From Porticoccaceae bacterium (GTDB taxonomy: Bacteria > Pseudomonadota > Gammaproteobacteria > Pseudomonadales > Porticoccaceae), in the NCBI GenBank assembly GCA_018654575.1, contig JABILI010000018.1:1-51229 (forward strand): a stretch of DNA of 51,229 nucleotides, in the 5' to 3' direction. Below are positions 8,612 through 17,964 of the stretch, piece after piece (position 1 is the first letter of the stretch; each line of letters starts with the position of its first letter). The translations under genes were made by a program, and so were the position numbers. The notes beneath the pieces were generated by a model. The model saw only the letters and a program-made list of their open reading frames with translations, was not told the origin of the DNA and did not search any database.

Positions 8612-9553
8612 TTATAAAAACATGGCACTGATAGATTCTTTATTGCTAATACGACGTATTGATTCAGCGAGAAGTGGTCCTATAGGAAGCACTTTAATTT
8701 TACTGCACTGTTTGGCTTCCTCACTGAGAGGAACACTATTAGTGACAATTAATTCGTCGAGTTTTGAATTTGTAATATTATCGATTGCAGCACCCGATAG
8801 TACGGCATGTGTTGCATAGGCAACGACTTTATTGGCGCCTTTTTCTTTAAGTGCTTGTGCTGCTTTACATAACGTGCCGGCAGTATCGACCATGTCATCA
8901 ACCAGCACACAGGTACGGTCAGCAACCTCACCGATGAGGTTCATCACTTCACTTTCATTGGCTGAGGGACGACGTTTATCAATAATGGCTAAGTCACAAC
9001 CTAATTGTTTGGCGACAGCACGAGCTCGAACAACACCACCAATATCAGGTGATACAACCTGTAAATTTTTATGATTTTGACGTTCAATATGGTCCAGTAG
9101 AACAGGAGCGCCATAGATATTATCTACGGTACAGTTAAAGAACCCTTGTATTTGCTCAGCATGCAAATCTACAGTGAGGACATGGTCCACACCTGCGTTT
9201 GAAAGCATATCAGCCACTACCTTAGCGCTAATAGGGACTCGCACTGACCTTACCCGGCGATCTTGGCGAGCATAACCGAAGTAGGGTACTACTGCAGTGA
9301 TTCGTCCCGCTGACGCACGTCGCAGAGCGTCAATCATAAGTACCAATTCCATCAGATTTCTGTTGGTCGGAGCACAGATAGGTTGCACAATAAACACATC
9401 ATGTCCGCGAACATTCTCGCGAATTTCCACATTGATTTCGCCGTCTGAGAAGAGCCCAACTAGTGCATTACTTGGAGTCACTCCCAGCGATCGAGCAATT
9501 TCATTTCCTAAATCCGGATTTGCGTTTCCGGTAAACACCATTAATCTAGCCAC
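8612..9553 (-). CDS. prs: ribose-phosphate pyrophosphokinase
   Basis: PrsA (313 aa) makes PRPP from ribose 5-phosphate and ATP for purine, pyrimidine, His, Trp and NAD synthesis. The N-terminus [13 protein letters not shown] matches the family. The PRPP loop appears as [14 protein letters not shown] (about residues 216-229), and the RQDRRVR segment is the ATP-binding loop. The start chosen is GTG at 9553, with AGGA 8 nt upstream, giving nearly the E. coli length (315). The frame stays open upstream to 9730, but that stretch is tRNA-Gln in another guise and is not part of the protein. It is followed by rplY. Confidence 0.95.
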   Translation of the reverse strand: MARLMVFTGNANPDLGNEIARSLGVTPSNALVGLFSDGEINVEIRENVRGHDVFIVQPICAPTNRNLMELVLMIDALRRASAGRITAVVPYFGYARQDRRVRSVRVPISAKVVADMLSNAGVDHVLTVDLHAEQIQGFFNCTVDNIYGAPVLLDHIERQNHKNLQVVSPDIGGVVRARAVAKQLGCDLAIIDKRRPSANESEVMNLIGEVADRTCVLVDDMVDTAGTLCKAAQALKEKGANKVVAYATHAVLSGAAIDNITNSKLDELIVTNSVPLSEEAKQCSKIKVLPIGPLLAESIRRISNKESISAMFL

Positions 9554-9586
9554 GTCAGTATTCCTATTGCTCGTGATAGTTAAAAA

Positions 9587-9661
9587 TGGCTGGGGCGGGA
9601 GGGATCGAACCTCCGATGACGGGATCAAAACCCGTTGCCTTAACCGCTTGGCCACGCCCCA
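9587..9661 (-). tRNA. tRNA-Gln (anticodon TTG)
   Basis: A 75-nt minus-strand cloverleaf. The acceptor stem TGGGGCG pairs with CGCCCCA, the anticodon stem-loop is ACGGG-TTTTGAT-CCCGT with anticodon TTG, the T loop contains GGTTCGATCCC, and CCA is encoded. U1-A72 is typical of tRNA-Gln. It lies between ispE and prs, as in Pseudomonas. Its first 22 nt overlap the end of ispE, so a single transcript cannot both give full-length ispE mRNA and have this tRNA excised. Confidence 0.95.
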
Positions 9662-10515
9662 GTAAAAAATTTCCTCATTTGTTGATGCAATGGGGAGTGA
9701 TTTACTCCCTGGGCCGCGAATGCTTTCCATTGCTTTGGTACCTGACTGAGAGCCTCTTCGGCCTCTAGTTGGTTATCAAAGCTACAAAATACGCTAGCAC
9801 CAGTCCCTGTCATCAACGGGGTAGCAAAGTCTTCCATCCATTTCAGTACTTGCTTGACTGCTGGATAGAGTTCTAAAACCATACTTTGGCAGTCATTCCT
9901 GTACTGCTTCCCTGCGAGGGCGCGTATTTTGATCGGTGAAGAGTTCCTTGTCAATTGAGGATTTGAAAAAATTTCAGCGGTTGGGACATGACAATCGGGA
10001 GTTACCACTAAAAACCAACGTTTAGGTAGTTTTGTTGGGGTTAATAGATCGCCAATTCCTTCGCCAAAGGCGCTTTCACCGAGAACAAAAACGGGGACAT
10101 CAGCGCCCAATTTACGGCCTAATTTTGCCAGCTCAATCAAGGGGAGACCGCAGTGCCAAAGGGAATTCAAGGCAACGAGCGTAGTTGCTGCATTGCTACT
10201 GCCGCCGCCTAAACCTGCTCCCATAGGCAGTTTTTTGTTGAGCGAAATAGTACAGCCGTGCTTGGTGTTGACATGCTGTTGCAATATAAGTGCCGCACGA
10301 AAAATTAAATTATCTTTTGTAGCAATACCGGCTAATTCTGAGTCGATTGTAATTTCCTCTGAAGAATTAGATGTAAAACTCAGGGTGTCTCCGAAATCCA
10401 GTAGTTGAAATAGCGTTTGAAGATTATGATAGCCATCTGGGCGTCGGCCAGTGATTCGTAAAAACAAATTGATTTTTGCCGGCGAAGGTAAGGTCAGGGT
10501 CGATATGGTTTTCAC
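9640..10515 (-). CDS. ispE: 4-diphosphocytidyl-2-C-methyl-D-erythritol kinase
   Basis: IspE (291 aa) is the GHMP-family kinase of the non-mevalonate isoprenoid pathway. It phosphorylates CDP-methylerythritol at the 2-hydroxyl. Seen: [11 protein letters not shown] at the N-terminus with the catalytic Lys, DGYH, and the ATP loop [15 protein letters not shown] near residue 97. GTG start. The last codons, GGGGCGTGGCCAAGCGGTTAA, are the acceptor stem and D arm of tRNA-Gln, so the final six or seven residues (GAWPSG) are dictated by the tRNA. It follows lolB, the usual gammaproteobacterial pair for outer-membrane lipoprotein insertion and isoprenoid synthesis. Confidence 0.95.
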   Translation of the reverse strand: MKTISTLTLPSPAKINLFLRITGRRPDGYHNLQTLFQLLDFGDTLSFTSNSSEEITIDSELAGIATKDNLIFRAALILQQHVNTKHGCTISLNKKLPMGAGLGGGSSNAATTLVALNSLWHCGLPLIELAKLGRKLGADVPVFVLGESAFGEGIGDLLTPTKLPKRWFLVVTPDCHVPTAEIFSNPQLTRNSSPIKIRALAGKQYRNDCQSMVLELYPAVKQVLKWMEDFATPLMTGTGASVFCSFDNQLEAEEALSQVPKQWKAFAAQGVNHSPLHQQMRKFFTGAWPSG

Positions 10516-10537
10516 GGTAATTATCTTTGCTCTTGTG

Positions 10538-11152
10538 TTAGTTACTTGGAAAACGCCAGCTTGATATGACTAGTGTAAAGCTTTGCTGTCCTCGTTGACC
10601 GATTATTTTGTTAGGCAGGTTGCCTTGGCCGGTAACTTGGTATCTGGAAAAAATGAGTTGCCAACCATCTTGCTCGAACTCAGTCGCAACACCATTTGGT
10701 GTAAGTTTTAAGTTTTTAATTAAAGGCTGATGCGGTGAGGGTATCCCTTTTGCCCACCAAACAAGATCATTCACGGGCAGTGAAAGGCCTGTTAGCTTTA
10801 AAGCGAGATCCTGTGGAGCATCACTATAGTATTGCTTTCCGCGTTGCATTTGGGCGACCCGTTCATCACCTTTTATAGTCGCACGACCCGAGGCAAAAGG
10901 GCCGCTCATGGAAATTTGATATTGCTTTTCGCGTTGAACCCAATCGATACTGGCACTGCCTCCTTGATTAGAGGACTTAAATCCCAACTTACCTTTAATA
11001 TGCCAGTTTACTATTTCCTGGGCTTTCACTTGGTGTTCTTGCCATGTCTGCCTGGTTGAATCGATATTTGGAATAGTGGAGCAGCCACTGACAAACAATA
11101 AAATACAAAGTCCTCGCCCTAGCCAGCGACTCGGACTCAAGGATGAATTCAT
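10538..11152 (-). CDS. lolB: outer-membrane lipoprotein receptor LolB
   Basis: LolB (204 aa) takes lipoproteins from the periplasmic carrier LolA and inserts them into the outer membrane. It has a short basic N-region, a hydrophobic core, and the lipobox VSGC with lipidated Cys24. The mature part shows LolB features such as WHIKGKLGFKS and GWQLIFSRYQ. Its ATG overlaps the stop of the upstream TPR gene in ATGA, indicating translational coupling. ispE follows 22 bp downstream. Confidence 0.92.
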   Translation of the reverse strand: MNSSLSPSRWLGRGLCILLFVSGCSTIPNIDSTRQTWQEHQVKAQEIVNWHIKGKLGFKSSNQGGSASIDWVQREKQYQISMSGPFASGRATIKGDERVAQMQRGKQYYSDAPQDLALKLTGLSLPVNDLVWWAKGIPSPHQPLIKNLKLTPNGVATEFEQDGWQLIFSRYQVTGQGNLPNKIIGQRGQQSFTLVISSWRFPSN

Positions 11153-12894
11153 TGCTCGATCGCCTTAGGAACGCTGAGGCGCAGCATCGTATTAATGATA
11201 CCTTTGTGGTCTGGTGCCGATTGCAGGCCCTGCTGCCATATTGTGGAAGCGGCTCTGCGATTATCTAGCGTCCAATGAACCTCACCGAGATGAGCGGCAA
11301 TTTCAGGGTCAGGCATTATCTCAAAGGCTTGTTTGAGAAAGTCTAGGGCCTGTTCCGTTTTGCCCAGTTTAAATAACGCCCAGCCCATGCTGTCAATAAT
11401 GGAGGGATCCTTAGGCTCTAGTTGGTAGGCTTTAGTGATTAGTTCGAACGCCTCTTCACGACGATTCGTATGCAAGATCATCGTGTAGCCCAATGCGTTT
11501 AAAACTGTGGCGTTGTTTTGGTCTTGCGCTAATATCGCACGCAAGTCCTGTTCGGCTAAGGCAAAATCATCCTGTTGCTCAGCGACCATCGAACGCGCAT
11601 AAAGTAGTTGAGGATCATTAGGGAAATAATCCAGTCCTGAGGATAGAACGACTAACGCTTGAGATGGTTTTTGAGCGTTGAGCAGTAAGTTGGATTCGAC
11701 TTGGAACAGTATTACCGCCTGCGTGGGTTGGCTGGAGCGCATGCGTTGCAGGTACTGTTGTGCTTGACTCATGCTTCGATGTTTAGCTAGCAGTGCACTT
11801 AAACGCGATGCCGCGGCAACGTAGTTGCGACCAAAACGAACCTGAGTGTAATGACTCATTGCGCCAGCTATATCTTCTTTTTGTTCAGAGATGACTCCCA
11901 AATGATATTGCGCATCGGACCGTAAACTTGGCTTGGCAGATGCTTGTTCAAGTAATTCTTCAGCAGCAGTAATGTTACCGTCGCTAAGCTGCATTAATGC
12001 GAGTAAAAAGTTTACTTCCTGATCTTTCGGGTTGTCGGCGCGCAAAATTTCAAATTGTGCGATCGCTTTATCGGGGGTATTGGCGGCCAAAAAGCGTGCA
12101 TATTGGAGACGGAGTGGCCTATTTTTTGGTTTATCTTTTAGTGCTTTGCTTAGTAATTTGATGCTTTCTTCGCTGCGGTTCTGCTGATGTAGTAGTTGAG
12201 ATAGCAACAGTAGTCCGCGTTGATCGGCGGGTACTGCGGCTAAAAATGCCCTAGTCTCGCGCTCTGATTCTTTAAGTTGACCGTTTTTCTGCTCAAGTAC
12301 AGCGGTTAGAAGGCGAGTGTAAGCTTGTTTTTCAGGACTAAAAGGCAACTTTTTCACGGAATCAATCAGACTGACTATTTGGTTTGGCGAGTCGAAGGTG
12401 GTGGTCGTGACTAATAGTAAGGAATCTAAATCATCGTGATATTGATAAAGCCAACTAGCGTGCGTGAGTGCAGACTCCGCATTTCCTTGGTTTAGATAAG
12501 CTTGAAGAGCAGCCTTATGCGCCTCGGGGTCATTCGGAGAAGTGTCTACCCATAAAAGAGCCATCTCCATCAGCAGAGTTTGGTTACGTACATATTCGGC
12601 AATTCGATGGGCTAGTGCAATGACCTCTTTATCAGAGGTTAGTCGTGCCTGACGGCTATAATTATCAAGTGCTATGTCAAATTGATTGCGGCCTAGAGCA
12701 ACATCGCCGACTAAGAGGTCGTAAAGAGTATCAATGGCAATGGATTTGATCTGTTGCTCGACGGATTCAGGCTGGGTTTCATTCGACTGTACGCTAACAA
12801 TCGTTAACGTGTCGTCGATGGACGGGGTCGTCGCAGCGCAGCTTGCGATGGCAAAGGAGAGCAGTATTAAGGTGACTCTAGATAAGTTATTCAT
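11149..12894 (-). CDS. TPR-repeat lipoprotein (Pseudomonas PA4667-like)
   Basis: A 581-residue protein. The N-terminal hydrophobic signal ends in IASC, predicting lipidation at Cys19. The rest is a chain of tetratricopeptide repeats; the clearest run from about 440 to 560 (for example ALGYTMILHTNRREEAFELI and SMGWALFKLGKTEQALDFLK). The orthologous position between hemA and lolB is held by a TPR protein in Pseudomonas. Its molecular role is not known to me; a scaffold in the periplasmic leaflet is likely. It overlaps lolB by 4 bp and is divergent from hemA. Confidence 0.8.
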   Translation of the reverse strand: MNNLSRVTLILLSFAIASCAATTPSIDDTLTIVSVQSNETQPESVEQQIKSIAIDTLYDLLVGDVALGRNQFDIALDNYSRQARLTSDKEVIALAHRIAEYVRNQTLLMEMALLWVDTSPNDPEAHKAALQAYLNQGNAESALTHASWLYQYHDDLDSLLLVTTTTFDSPNQIVSLIDSVKKLPFSPEKQAYTRLLTAVLEQKNGQLKESERETRAFLAAVPADQRGLLLLSQLLHQQNRSEESIKLLSKALKDKPKNRPLRLQYARFLAANTPDKAIAQFEILRADNPKDQEVNFLLALMQLSDGNITAAEELLEQASAKPSLRSDAQYHLGVISEQKEDIAGAMSHYTQVRFGRNYVAAASRLSALLAKHRSMSQAQQYLQRMRSSQPTQAVILFQVESNLLLNAQKPSQALVVLSSGLDYFPNDPQLLYARSMVAEQQDDFALAEQDLRAILAQDQNNATVLNALGYTMILHTNRREEAFELITKAYQLEPKDPSIIDSMGWALFKLGKTEQALDFLKQAFEIMPDPEIAAHLGEVHWTLDNRRAASTIWQQGLQSAPDHKGIINTMLRLSVPKAIEQ

Positions 12895-13094
12895 ACTGCT
12901 ATTCTCTTAGATAACAGAGTCTAAAACAATTGCTAGTATCAAAGTTTCTTTAATTTAGCTTATTGCTGATAAAACATTGTTCTATAAATTCCTATCCAAC
13001 AAGATAGTCGTGTAAAATTAGCATCTCGCAACGATAACGTTAATGGGGCTTAATAAGCCTTACGCTTGCAAAAAAGGAACGTTTTCTGACTGCT

Positions 13095-14354
13095 ATGGGT
13101 ATTTTGGCTTTCGGCATCAATCATAAATCGGCATCTGTGGATCTCCGCGGCCAGATTGCGTTCGCCCCTGAAATAGTGGTTTCGTCTTTGCAAGATGCTC
13201 GTTCTAAATTAGACGTCCAGGAAATAGCACTTTTATCAACCTGTAATCGCACTGAGGTTTATCTGCAAGGCGATTGCAGCGATGAGCAGTTACTGGATTG
13301 GCTGGCGGTCACGAAGGGTGTTGAGCTAAATCAACTCCAAGAGTGCTATTACTGCCATAGAGATAATCAGGCCATCAGCCATATGATGCGTGTCGCTAGT
13401 GGGCTGGACTCGCTTGTACTGGGTGAACCTCAAATATTTGGACAGATAAAATCGGCCTATGCCGTGGGGCGTGAAGCAGGCACCGTATCCACATCGCTTA
13501 ATCAGGCCTTTCAGCAATCTTTTTTAGCGGCCAAACGAGTGCGATCTGAAACTGCCATCGGCAAAAATCCGGTTTCTGTTGCCTATGCCTCGGTCAGTTT
13601 GGCCGCGCAAATATTTAGTAACCTCAGTGATGCTCATGCGTTACTAATCGGTGCTGGAGAAACCATCGATCTTGTTGCAAAACATCTTAAAGAAAAGAAT
13701 ATTGGGCGTATGACTGTGGCCAATAGGACGTTAAGTCGAGCTCAACAATTGGGTGAAGATTATTCTGCTGACGTTATTTTGTTGTCTGACATACATGACT
13801 TTTTACCCAAAGCCGATATTATCATTTCTTCCACCGCTAGCCAGTTACCTATACTGGGCAAAGGTGCGGTGGAATCGGCCCTGAGACATCGCAAATATAA
13901 GCCGATGTTTTTGGTTGATATAGCGGTGCCAAGAGATATAGAACCCGAAGTTGAAGAGTTGCCAGATGTTTACCTGTATACAGTGGACGATTTGGAAGAG
14001 GTAGTTCAGGATAATATTCGTGCGAGAAGCTCAGCTGCTGACTTAGCTCAGCAAATTATTGATGAAGAAGTTGAGAGTTGGTCTAGGCAGAATCGCGCGT
14101 TGGCTGCGGTGGATACAATCCGTGCATTTCGTAGCAGTGTCGAAACTATTCGTGATGATGAGGTAGAAAGAGCTCTTGCGTCACTAAAAAAAGGCCAGGA
14201 TTCAGTGGAAGTAATTAATACCTTGGCGCGCAATTTGACCAATAAACTACTACACAAACCCACCAAGCGACTAGCGAAGGCCGGTGAAGAGGGTCGTGAA
14301 GACGCCATTCATGTGACCAATGAGCTGTTTGACTTAAGCAAGAAGAAACATTGA
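13095..14354 (+). CDS. hemA: glutamyl-tRNA reductase
   Basis: HemA (419 aa) reduces glutamyl-tRNA(Glu) with NADPH to glutamate-1-semialdehyde, the first committed step of tetrapyrrole synthesis by the C5 pathway. Catalytic Cys50 lies in STCNRTEVY. SGLDSLVLGEPQIFGQ follows near residue 103. The NADPH domain shows a GAGETIDLVAKHL-type loop, and the C-terminal dimerisation helices end the protein. It is the first gene of hemA-prfA-prmC, a conserved gammaproteobacterial unit. No obvious Shine-Dalgarno is seen at normal spacing; AAGGA lies 17 nt upstream. Confidence 0.96.
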   Translation: MGILAFGINHKSASVDLRGQIAFAPEIVVSSLQDARSKLDVQEIALLSTCNRTEVYLQGDCSDEQLLDWLAVTKGVELNQLQECYYCHRDNQAISHMMRVASGLDSLVLGEPQIFGQIKSAYAVGREAGTVSTSLNQAFQQSFLAAKRVRSETAIGKNPVSVAYASVSLAAQIFSNLSDAHALLIGAGETIDLVAKHLKEKNIGRMTVANRTLSRAQQLGEDYSADVILLSDIHDFLPKADIIISSTASQLPILGKGAVESALRHRKYKPMFLVDIAVPRDIEPEVEELPDVYLYTVDDLEEVVQDNIRARSSAADLAQQIIDEEVESWSRQNRALAAVDTIRAFRSSVETIRDDEVERALASLKKGQDSVEVINTLARNLTNKLLHKPTKRLAKAGEEGREDAIHVTNELFDLSKKKH

Positions 14355-14405
14355 GGCGCCATCAGTGACTCAATTGATTAATCATAACCAAGGCTTTAAA
14401 ACTGA

Positions 14406-15488
14406 ATGAAAGCATCAATTTTAGGTAAGCTAGATTTGCTTGCTCAGCGGCATGAAGAAGTTGGCGCGCTGTTAAGCGATGCTGAAACTATCGCAAATCA
14501 AGATAAGTATAGAGAACTGTCTAAAGAATATGCCGAGCTTGAACCGGTAGTAAAGACCTACCTTAGTTTTCAGCAGGTTATGTCTGATATCAACGAAGCT
14601 AAGAACCTACTCAAAGACAGCGATGCTGATATGCGAGAGATGGCGAACGAAGAAGTACGTGAGAGCCAAGCACAATTGGAATTGCTAGAGCTTGATTTAC
14701 AGCGTCTGCTTTTACCAAAAGATCCCAACGACGGTAAAAATGTCTTTTTGGAAATTAGAGCTGGCACCGGTGGTGATGAGGCAGCTATTTTTTCTGGCGA
14801 TTTGTTTCGTATGTATAGCAAGTTCGCAGAATCTAATCGCTGGAAGGTTGAGGTGATCAGTGAAAATCAGGGCGATCATGGTGGTTATAAGGAAATTATT
14901 GTCAGGGTGGTTGGTCAGGGCGTTTACTCCAAGCTTAAGTTTGAATCTGGAGCCCATCGCGTACAGCGAGTTCCCGACACAGAGTCGCAGGGGCGAATCC
15001 ATACCTCAGCCTGCACTGTAGCGATTATGGCAGAAGCCGATGAGAAAGATGCTATTGAAATCAATAAGGGTGACCTGCGCGTTGATACTTTCCGAGCCTC
15101 TGGCTCTGGGGGCCAGCATGTTAACAAAACCGACTCAGCCATTCGCTTAACGCACTTACCAACAGGGTTAGTGGTTGAGTGTCAGGACGAGCGCTCACAA
15201 CATAAAAACCGAGCTAAAGCGATGTCAGTATTGCAAGCTCGGTTAACCGCAGCACAGGATGATGCGACTGCTCAAGAACAGTCAGATCAACGTAAAAATT
15301 TGGTCGGCAGTGGTGATCGTTCAGAGCGAATTCGGACCTATAACTTCCCTCAAGGAAGAGTAACGGACCATCGAATAAACCTTACTTTATATAAGCTGAA
15401 TGAGATTATGGAAGGCTCTCTCAGCGAAATTGTGGAGCCTTTGGTTAATGAATTTCAGGCAGAACAGTTAGCGCAACTGGCCCAGTAA
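14406..15488 (+). CDS. prfA: peptide chain release factor 1
   Basis: RF1 (360 aa) ends translation at UAA and UAG. The catalytic GGQ is at 235-237 ([14 protein letters not shown]), with Gln237 the target of PrmC. The codon-recognition tripeptide is PDT at 190-192 (PAT in E. coli), followed by the usual [11 protein letters not shown]. It sits 51 bp after hemA and 10 bp before prmC, whose product methylates it. Confidence 0.97.
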   Translation: MKASILGKLDLLAQRHEEVGALLSDAETIANQDKYRELSKEYAELEPVVKTYLSFQQVMSDINEAKNLLKDSDADMREMANEEVRESQAQLELLELDLQRLLLPKDPNDGKNVFLEIRAGTGGDEAAIFSGDLFRMYSKFAESNRWKVEVISENQGDHGGYKEIIVRVVGQGVYSKLKFESGAHRVQRVPDTESQGRIHTSACTVAIMAEADEKDAIEINKGDLRVDTFRASGSGGQHVNKTDSAIRLTHLPTGLVVECQDERSQHKNRAKAMSVLQARLTAAQDDATAQEQSDQRKNLVGSGDRSERIRTYNFPQGRVTDHRINLTLYKLNEIMEGSLSEIVEPLVNEFQAEQLAQLAQ

Positions 15489-15498
15489 TGGTGGGTCA

Positions 15499-16362
15499 AT
15501 GTCTCTTATAAATTCTGTTACTGGGCTTTTACAGTACAGTGATCAACTGCAAAGTGTGAGTGACACAGCTCTGCTGGATACTGAGTTGTTACTTAGTTTT
15601 GCGCTGGATGTTGATAGGACCTGGCTTAAAACTTGGCCTGATCATAAACCTGAAGCAGCTCAGATTAAACAGTTCGAAACCCTTTTTGCACGTCGACTGA
15701 CAGGTGAACCGATTGCCTTTATTATTGGTCGCCAAGGATTTTGGACATTAGACTTAAAAGTCACGCCAGGTACTCTAATTCCTCGGCCTGAAACTGAGTT
15801 ATTAGTTGAAATCGCACTAGGGTTGAATGTCCCTGACGCTGCCCGTGTTCTTGATTTAGGCACGGGTACGGGTGCAATAGCCCTAGCATTGGCTAGTGAG
15901 CGCAATGATTGGCAGCTGACTGCGGTAGATTCACAAATAGCGGCCGTGAATTTAGCCGAGATTAATCGACAGCATTGTCAGTTAGACAATGTCAGTATCT
16001 ATCAGAGTGATTGGTTTAGTCAGGTTCCCGGATCGATCTCCGCACCGCAATACCATTTAATTATTAGTAATCCGCCCTATATCGAACTCGATGATCCCCA
16101 TCTCTCCGAGGGGGATGTGCGTTTTGAGCCTGCTACCGCGCTGGTTTCTGGCCATGATGGATTAAATGATTTGAAAATAGTGATTGGGCAAAGCCCGAGG
16201 TACTTGAGGTCTAATGGCTGGCTTTTGGTAGAGCATGGTTATCAGCAGGGAGCCGCAGTACGGAATTTATTCGCTACGGCGGGATTTACAGCCATAGGAA
16301 CCCATATTGATCACAACGACCTTGAGCGCCTTACACTGGGTTGTCTTCCTCAGACTGACTAA
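15499..16362 (+). CDS. prmC: release factor glutamine methyltransferase
   Basis: PrmC/HemK (287 aa) transfers a methyl group from S-adenosylmethionine to the Gln of the GGQ motif in release factors. The helical N-terminal domain ends with GEPIAFIIGRQGFW (about 69-91). The SAM loop is VLDLGTGTGAIALAL (117-131), and the substrate-binding NPPY is at 191-194. Directly downstream of prfA, 10 bp apart. Its 3' end overlaps the convergent MATE gene by 32 bp. Confidence 0.96.
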   Translation: MSLINSVTGLLQYSDQLQSVSDTALLDTELLLSFALDVDRTWLKTWPDHKPEAAQIKQFETLFARRLTGEPIAFIIGRQGFWTLDLKVTPGTLIPRPETELLVEIALGLNVPDAARVLDLGTGTGAIALALASERNDWQLTAVDSQIAAVNLAEINRQHCQLDNVSIYQSDWFSQVPGSISAPQYHLIISNPPYIELDDPHLSEGDVRFEPATALVSGHDGLNDLKIVIGQSPRYLRSNGWLLVEHGYQQGAAVRNLFATAGFTAIGTHIDHNDLERLTLGCLPQTD

Positions 16363-17743
16363 GTTTACGTATTTCATTTTTCGATACTAGATTCCATCTG
16401 TAAATTAAGCAGGTGGCAGCAATAGACGCCGCAATAACCGTGCCTATCCAAAAGCCATAGATACCTAATGGTGGCCCCCAAAAGTCGGTTAACGCAATAC
16501 TGTAAGCGATAGGAAATGCAATCACCCAAAAGGCGATGACTTGAATAACCAGAGGTATTCTAGCGTCCTTATAACCGCGCAGCGCACCACTGCAAGCCAT
16601 TTGTAGGCAGTCTACTAAGCCGAGGGTAGCGGCAAAGAAAAACAAGTTGGCTGCAATGATTTGTACGCCTGGATCTGCGCTGAAAAGTGAGGCTATATCG
16701 TTGCGCAGTAAAACCTTTAAAGAGCTGGTTATAAGGGCAAGCATTAAAACCAGTTTAAACCCCACTAAACATATCATTCTCGCCTCATGGGGGTTTCCTC
16801 CTCCTTGTGCGTGAGCAATTTTAATAGTGAGCGCTTGGGCAATACCTAGTGGCACCATAAAGGCGAGTGAGTCAATATTAGTCGTGATAGCATGAGCCGC
16901 CAACATTTCCGAACCTAGGTGAGCGATCATAAACGGAATAACGGCAAAAAAACTAAATTCTGCTGCTATGTTAAGGGCAATAGGGATTCCTAAGCGTAGC
17001 GTATCTGCCATAGCTTTAAGATTAGGTGCGGCAAATTTCTGATAGAGGTGGAGGCTCTTCAGGGTTGTTGAATGGCGAGCATAGAGCGCCATACAGGTTA
17101 TTAAAAAGATCATAACGACGACCGTTGCCCAAGCGGCGCCTATGCCGCCTAAGGCGGGGAGTCCAAACTTACCAAAGACTAGGGCGTAATCAAGGACACC
17201 ATTCAAAATAAAAGCTGCGCTATTAAAGACAACTACTGGCCTGGTATCACCTATACCCTCGAACGTGGTGCGGAATGCAAAGAACGCAGGAAATATAAAG
17301 CCAGTGATTAAAAAAGGATAAAGATAGCCAACAGTTATGCGGTACACATTTGCAGAAATATCTAGCTGACTGACCAAGCGGACACCCAATAAAACAGCAC
17401 TAATGACCGCTATACCCAGCGGCAGGGATAACCAGAGAACTTGCTGAAACTGAAAGCGTATTTTCTCCGGTTGCCCAGCACCCCAAAAGTTCCCTATGAT
17501 AGGGCTATTGGCAATCATAATGCCGATCACCATCAAATTGATCATTGACCAGACGCTTCCGCCGAGTTGCAATGCGGCTAAGGTATCTGCATCCACCTGA
17601 CCACCCATATAGATATCGGTGACGGTCATCCCAACCACCGCTATCTGGCCCATTATTAAAGGCGCGGCCAATCGCAATAGTATTCGTGCATTATCACTAA
17701 ACCTTGGCTGAGATATTACTGAATGGGGTGCTAGAGTGGACAT
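16331..17743 (-). CDS. MATE family multidrug/Na+ antiporter (NorM-like)
   Basis: A 470-residue inner-membrane protein with about twelve hydrophobic segments in two pseudo-symmetric halves. Features include MGQIAVVGMTVTDIYMGGQ in TM1-TM2 and a matching MVPLGIAQALTIKIAHAQGG in the second half. MATE proteins of this type extrude cationic compounds in exchange for Na+ or H+; the drug range cannot be read from sequence. It converges on prmC, with the two coding ends overlapping by 32 bp. ATG start. Confidence 0.87.
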   Translation of the reverse strand: MSTLAPHSVISQPRFSDNARILLRLAAPLIMGQIAVVGMTVTDIYMGGQVDADTLAALQLGGSVWSMINLMVIGIMIANSPIIGNFWGAGQPEKIRFQFQQVLWLSLPLGIAVISAVLLGVRLVSQLDISANVYRITVGYLYPFLITGFIFPAFFAFRTTFEGIGDTRPVVVFNSAAFILNGVLDYALVFGKFGLPALGGIGAAWATVVVMIFLITCMALYARHSTTLKSLHLYQKFAAPNLKAMADTLRLGIPIALNIAAEFSFFAVIPFMIAHLGSEMLAAHAITTNIDSLAFMVPLGIAQALTIKIAHAQGGGNPHEARMICLVGFKLVLMLALITSSLKVLLRNDIASLFSADPGVQIIAANLFFFAATLGLVDCLQMACSGALRGYKDARIPLVIQVIAFWVIAFPIAYSIALTDFWGPPLGIYGFWIGTVIAASIAATCLIYRWNLVSKNEIRKLSQSEEDNPV

Positions 17744-17964
17744 TGAGGTATCTTTTTCTATGTAAGGGTCTATCTTCCTTGAATGATCAATTCAAAGAAA
17801 GTTAAATTTCCAGCTTTGCCGCAATTAAGAGACGCGCGGCAAGTCTCGATAGGGATGATATTTATTATCAGCGAGTAAATAACAATTCTGCTACACTCCG
17901 CGACCGCGAAAGGCTGAATTATTAATAGCCTAATAAATTTCTGTAAATTACAGTGTAAATAACC

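Noticed and set aside
9554-9730. N-terminal extension of prs by 59 residues
   Set aside because: The extension is the translation of tRNA-Gln and its flank; a GTG with a good Shine-Dalgarno at 9553 gives the normal Prs N-terminus.
14973-14981. RF1 codon-recognition motif PDT instead of PAT
   Set aside because: The middle residue of PxT varies among RF1 proteins; not evidence of altered stop-codon reading.
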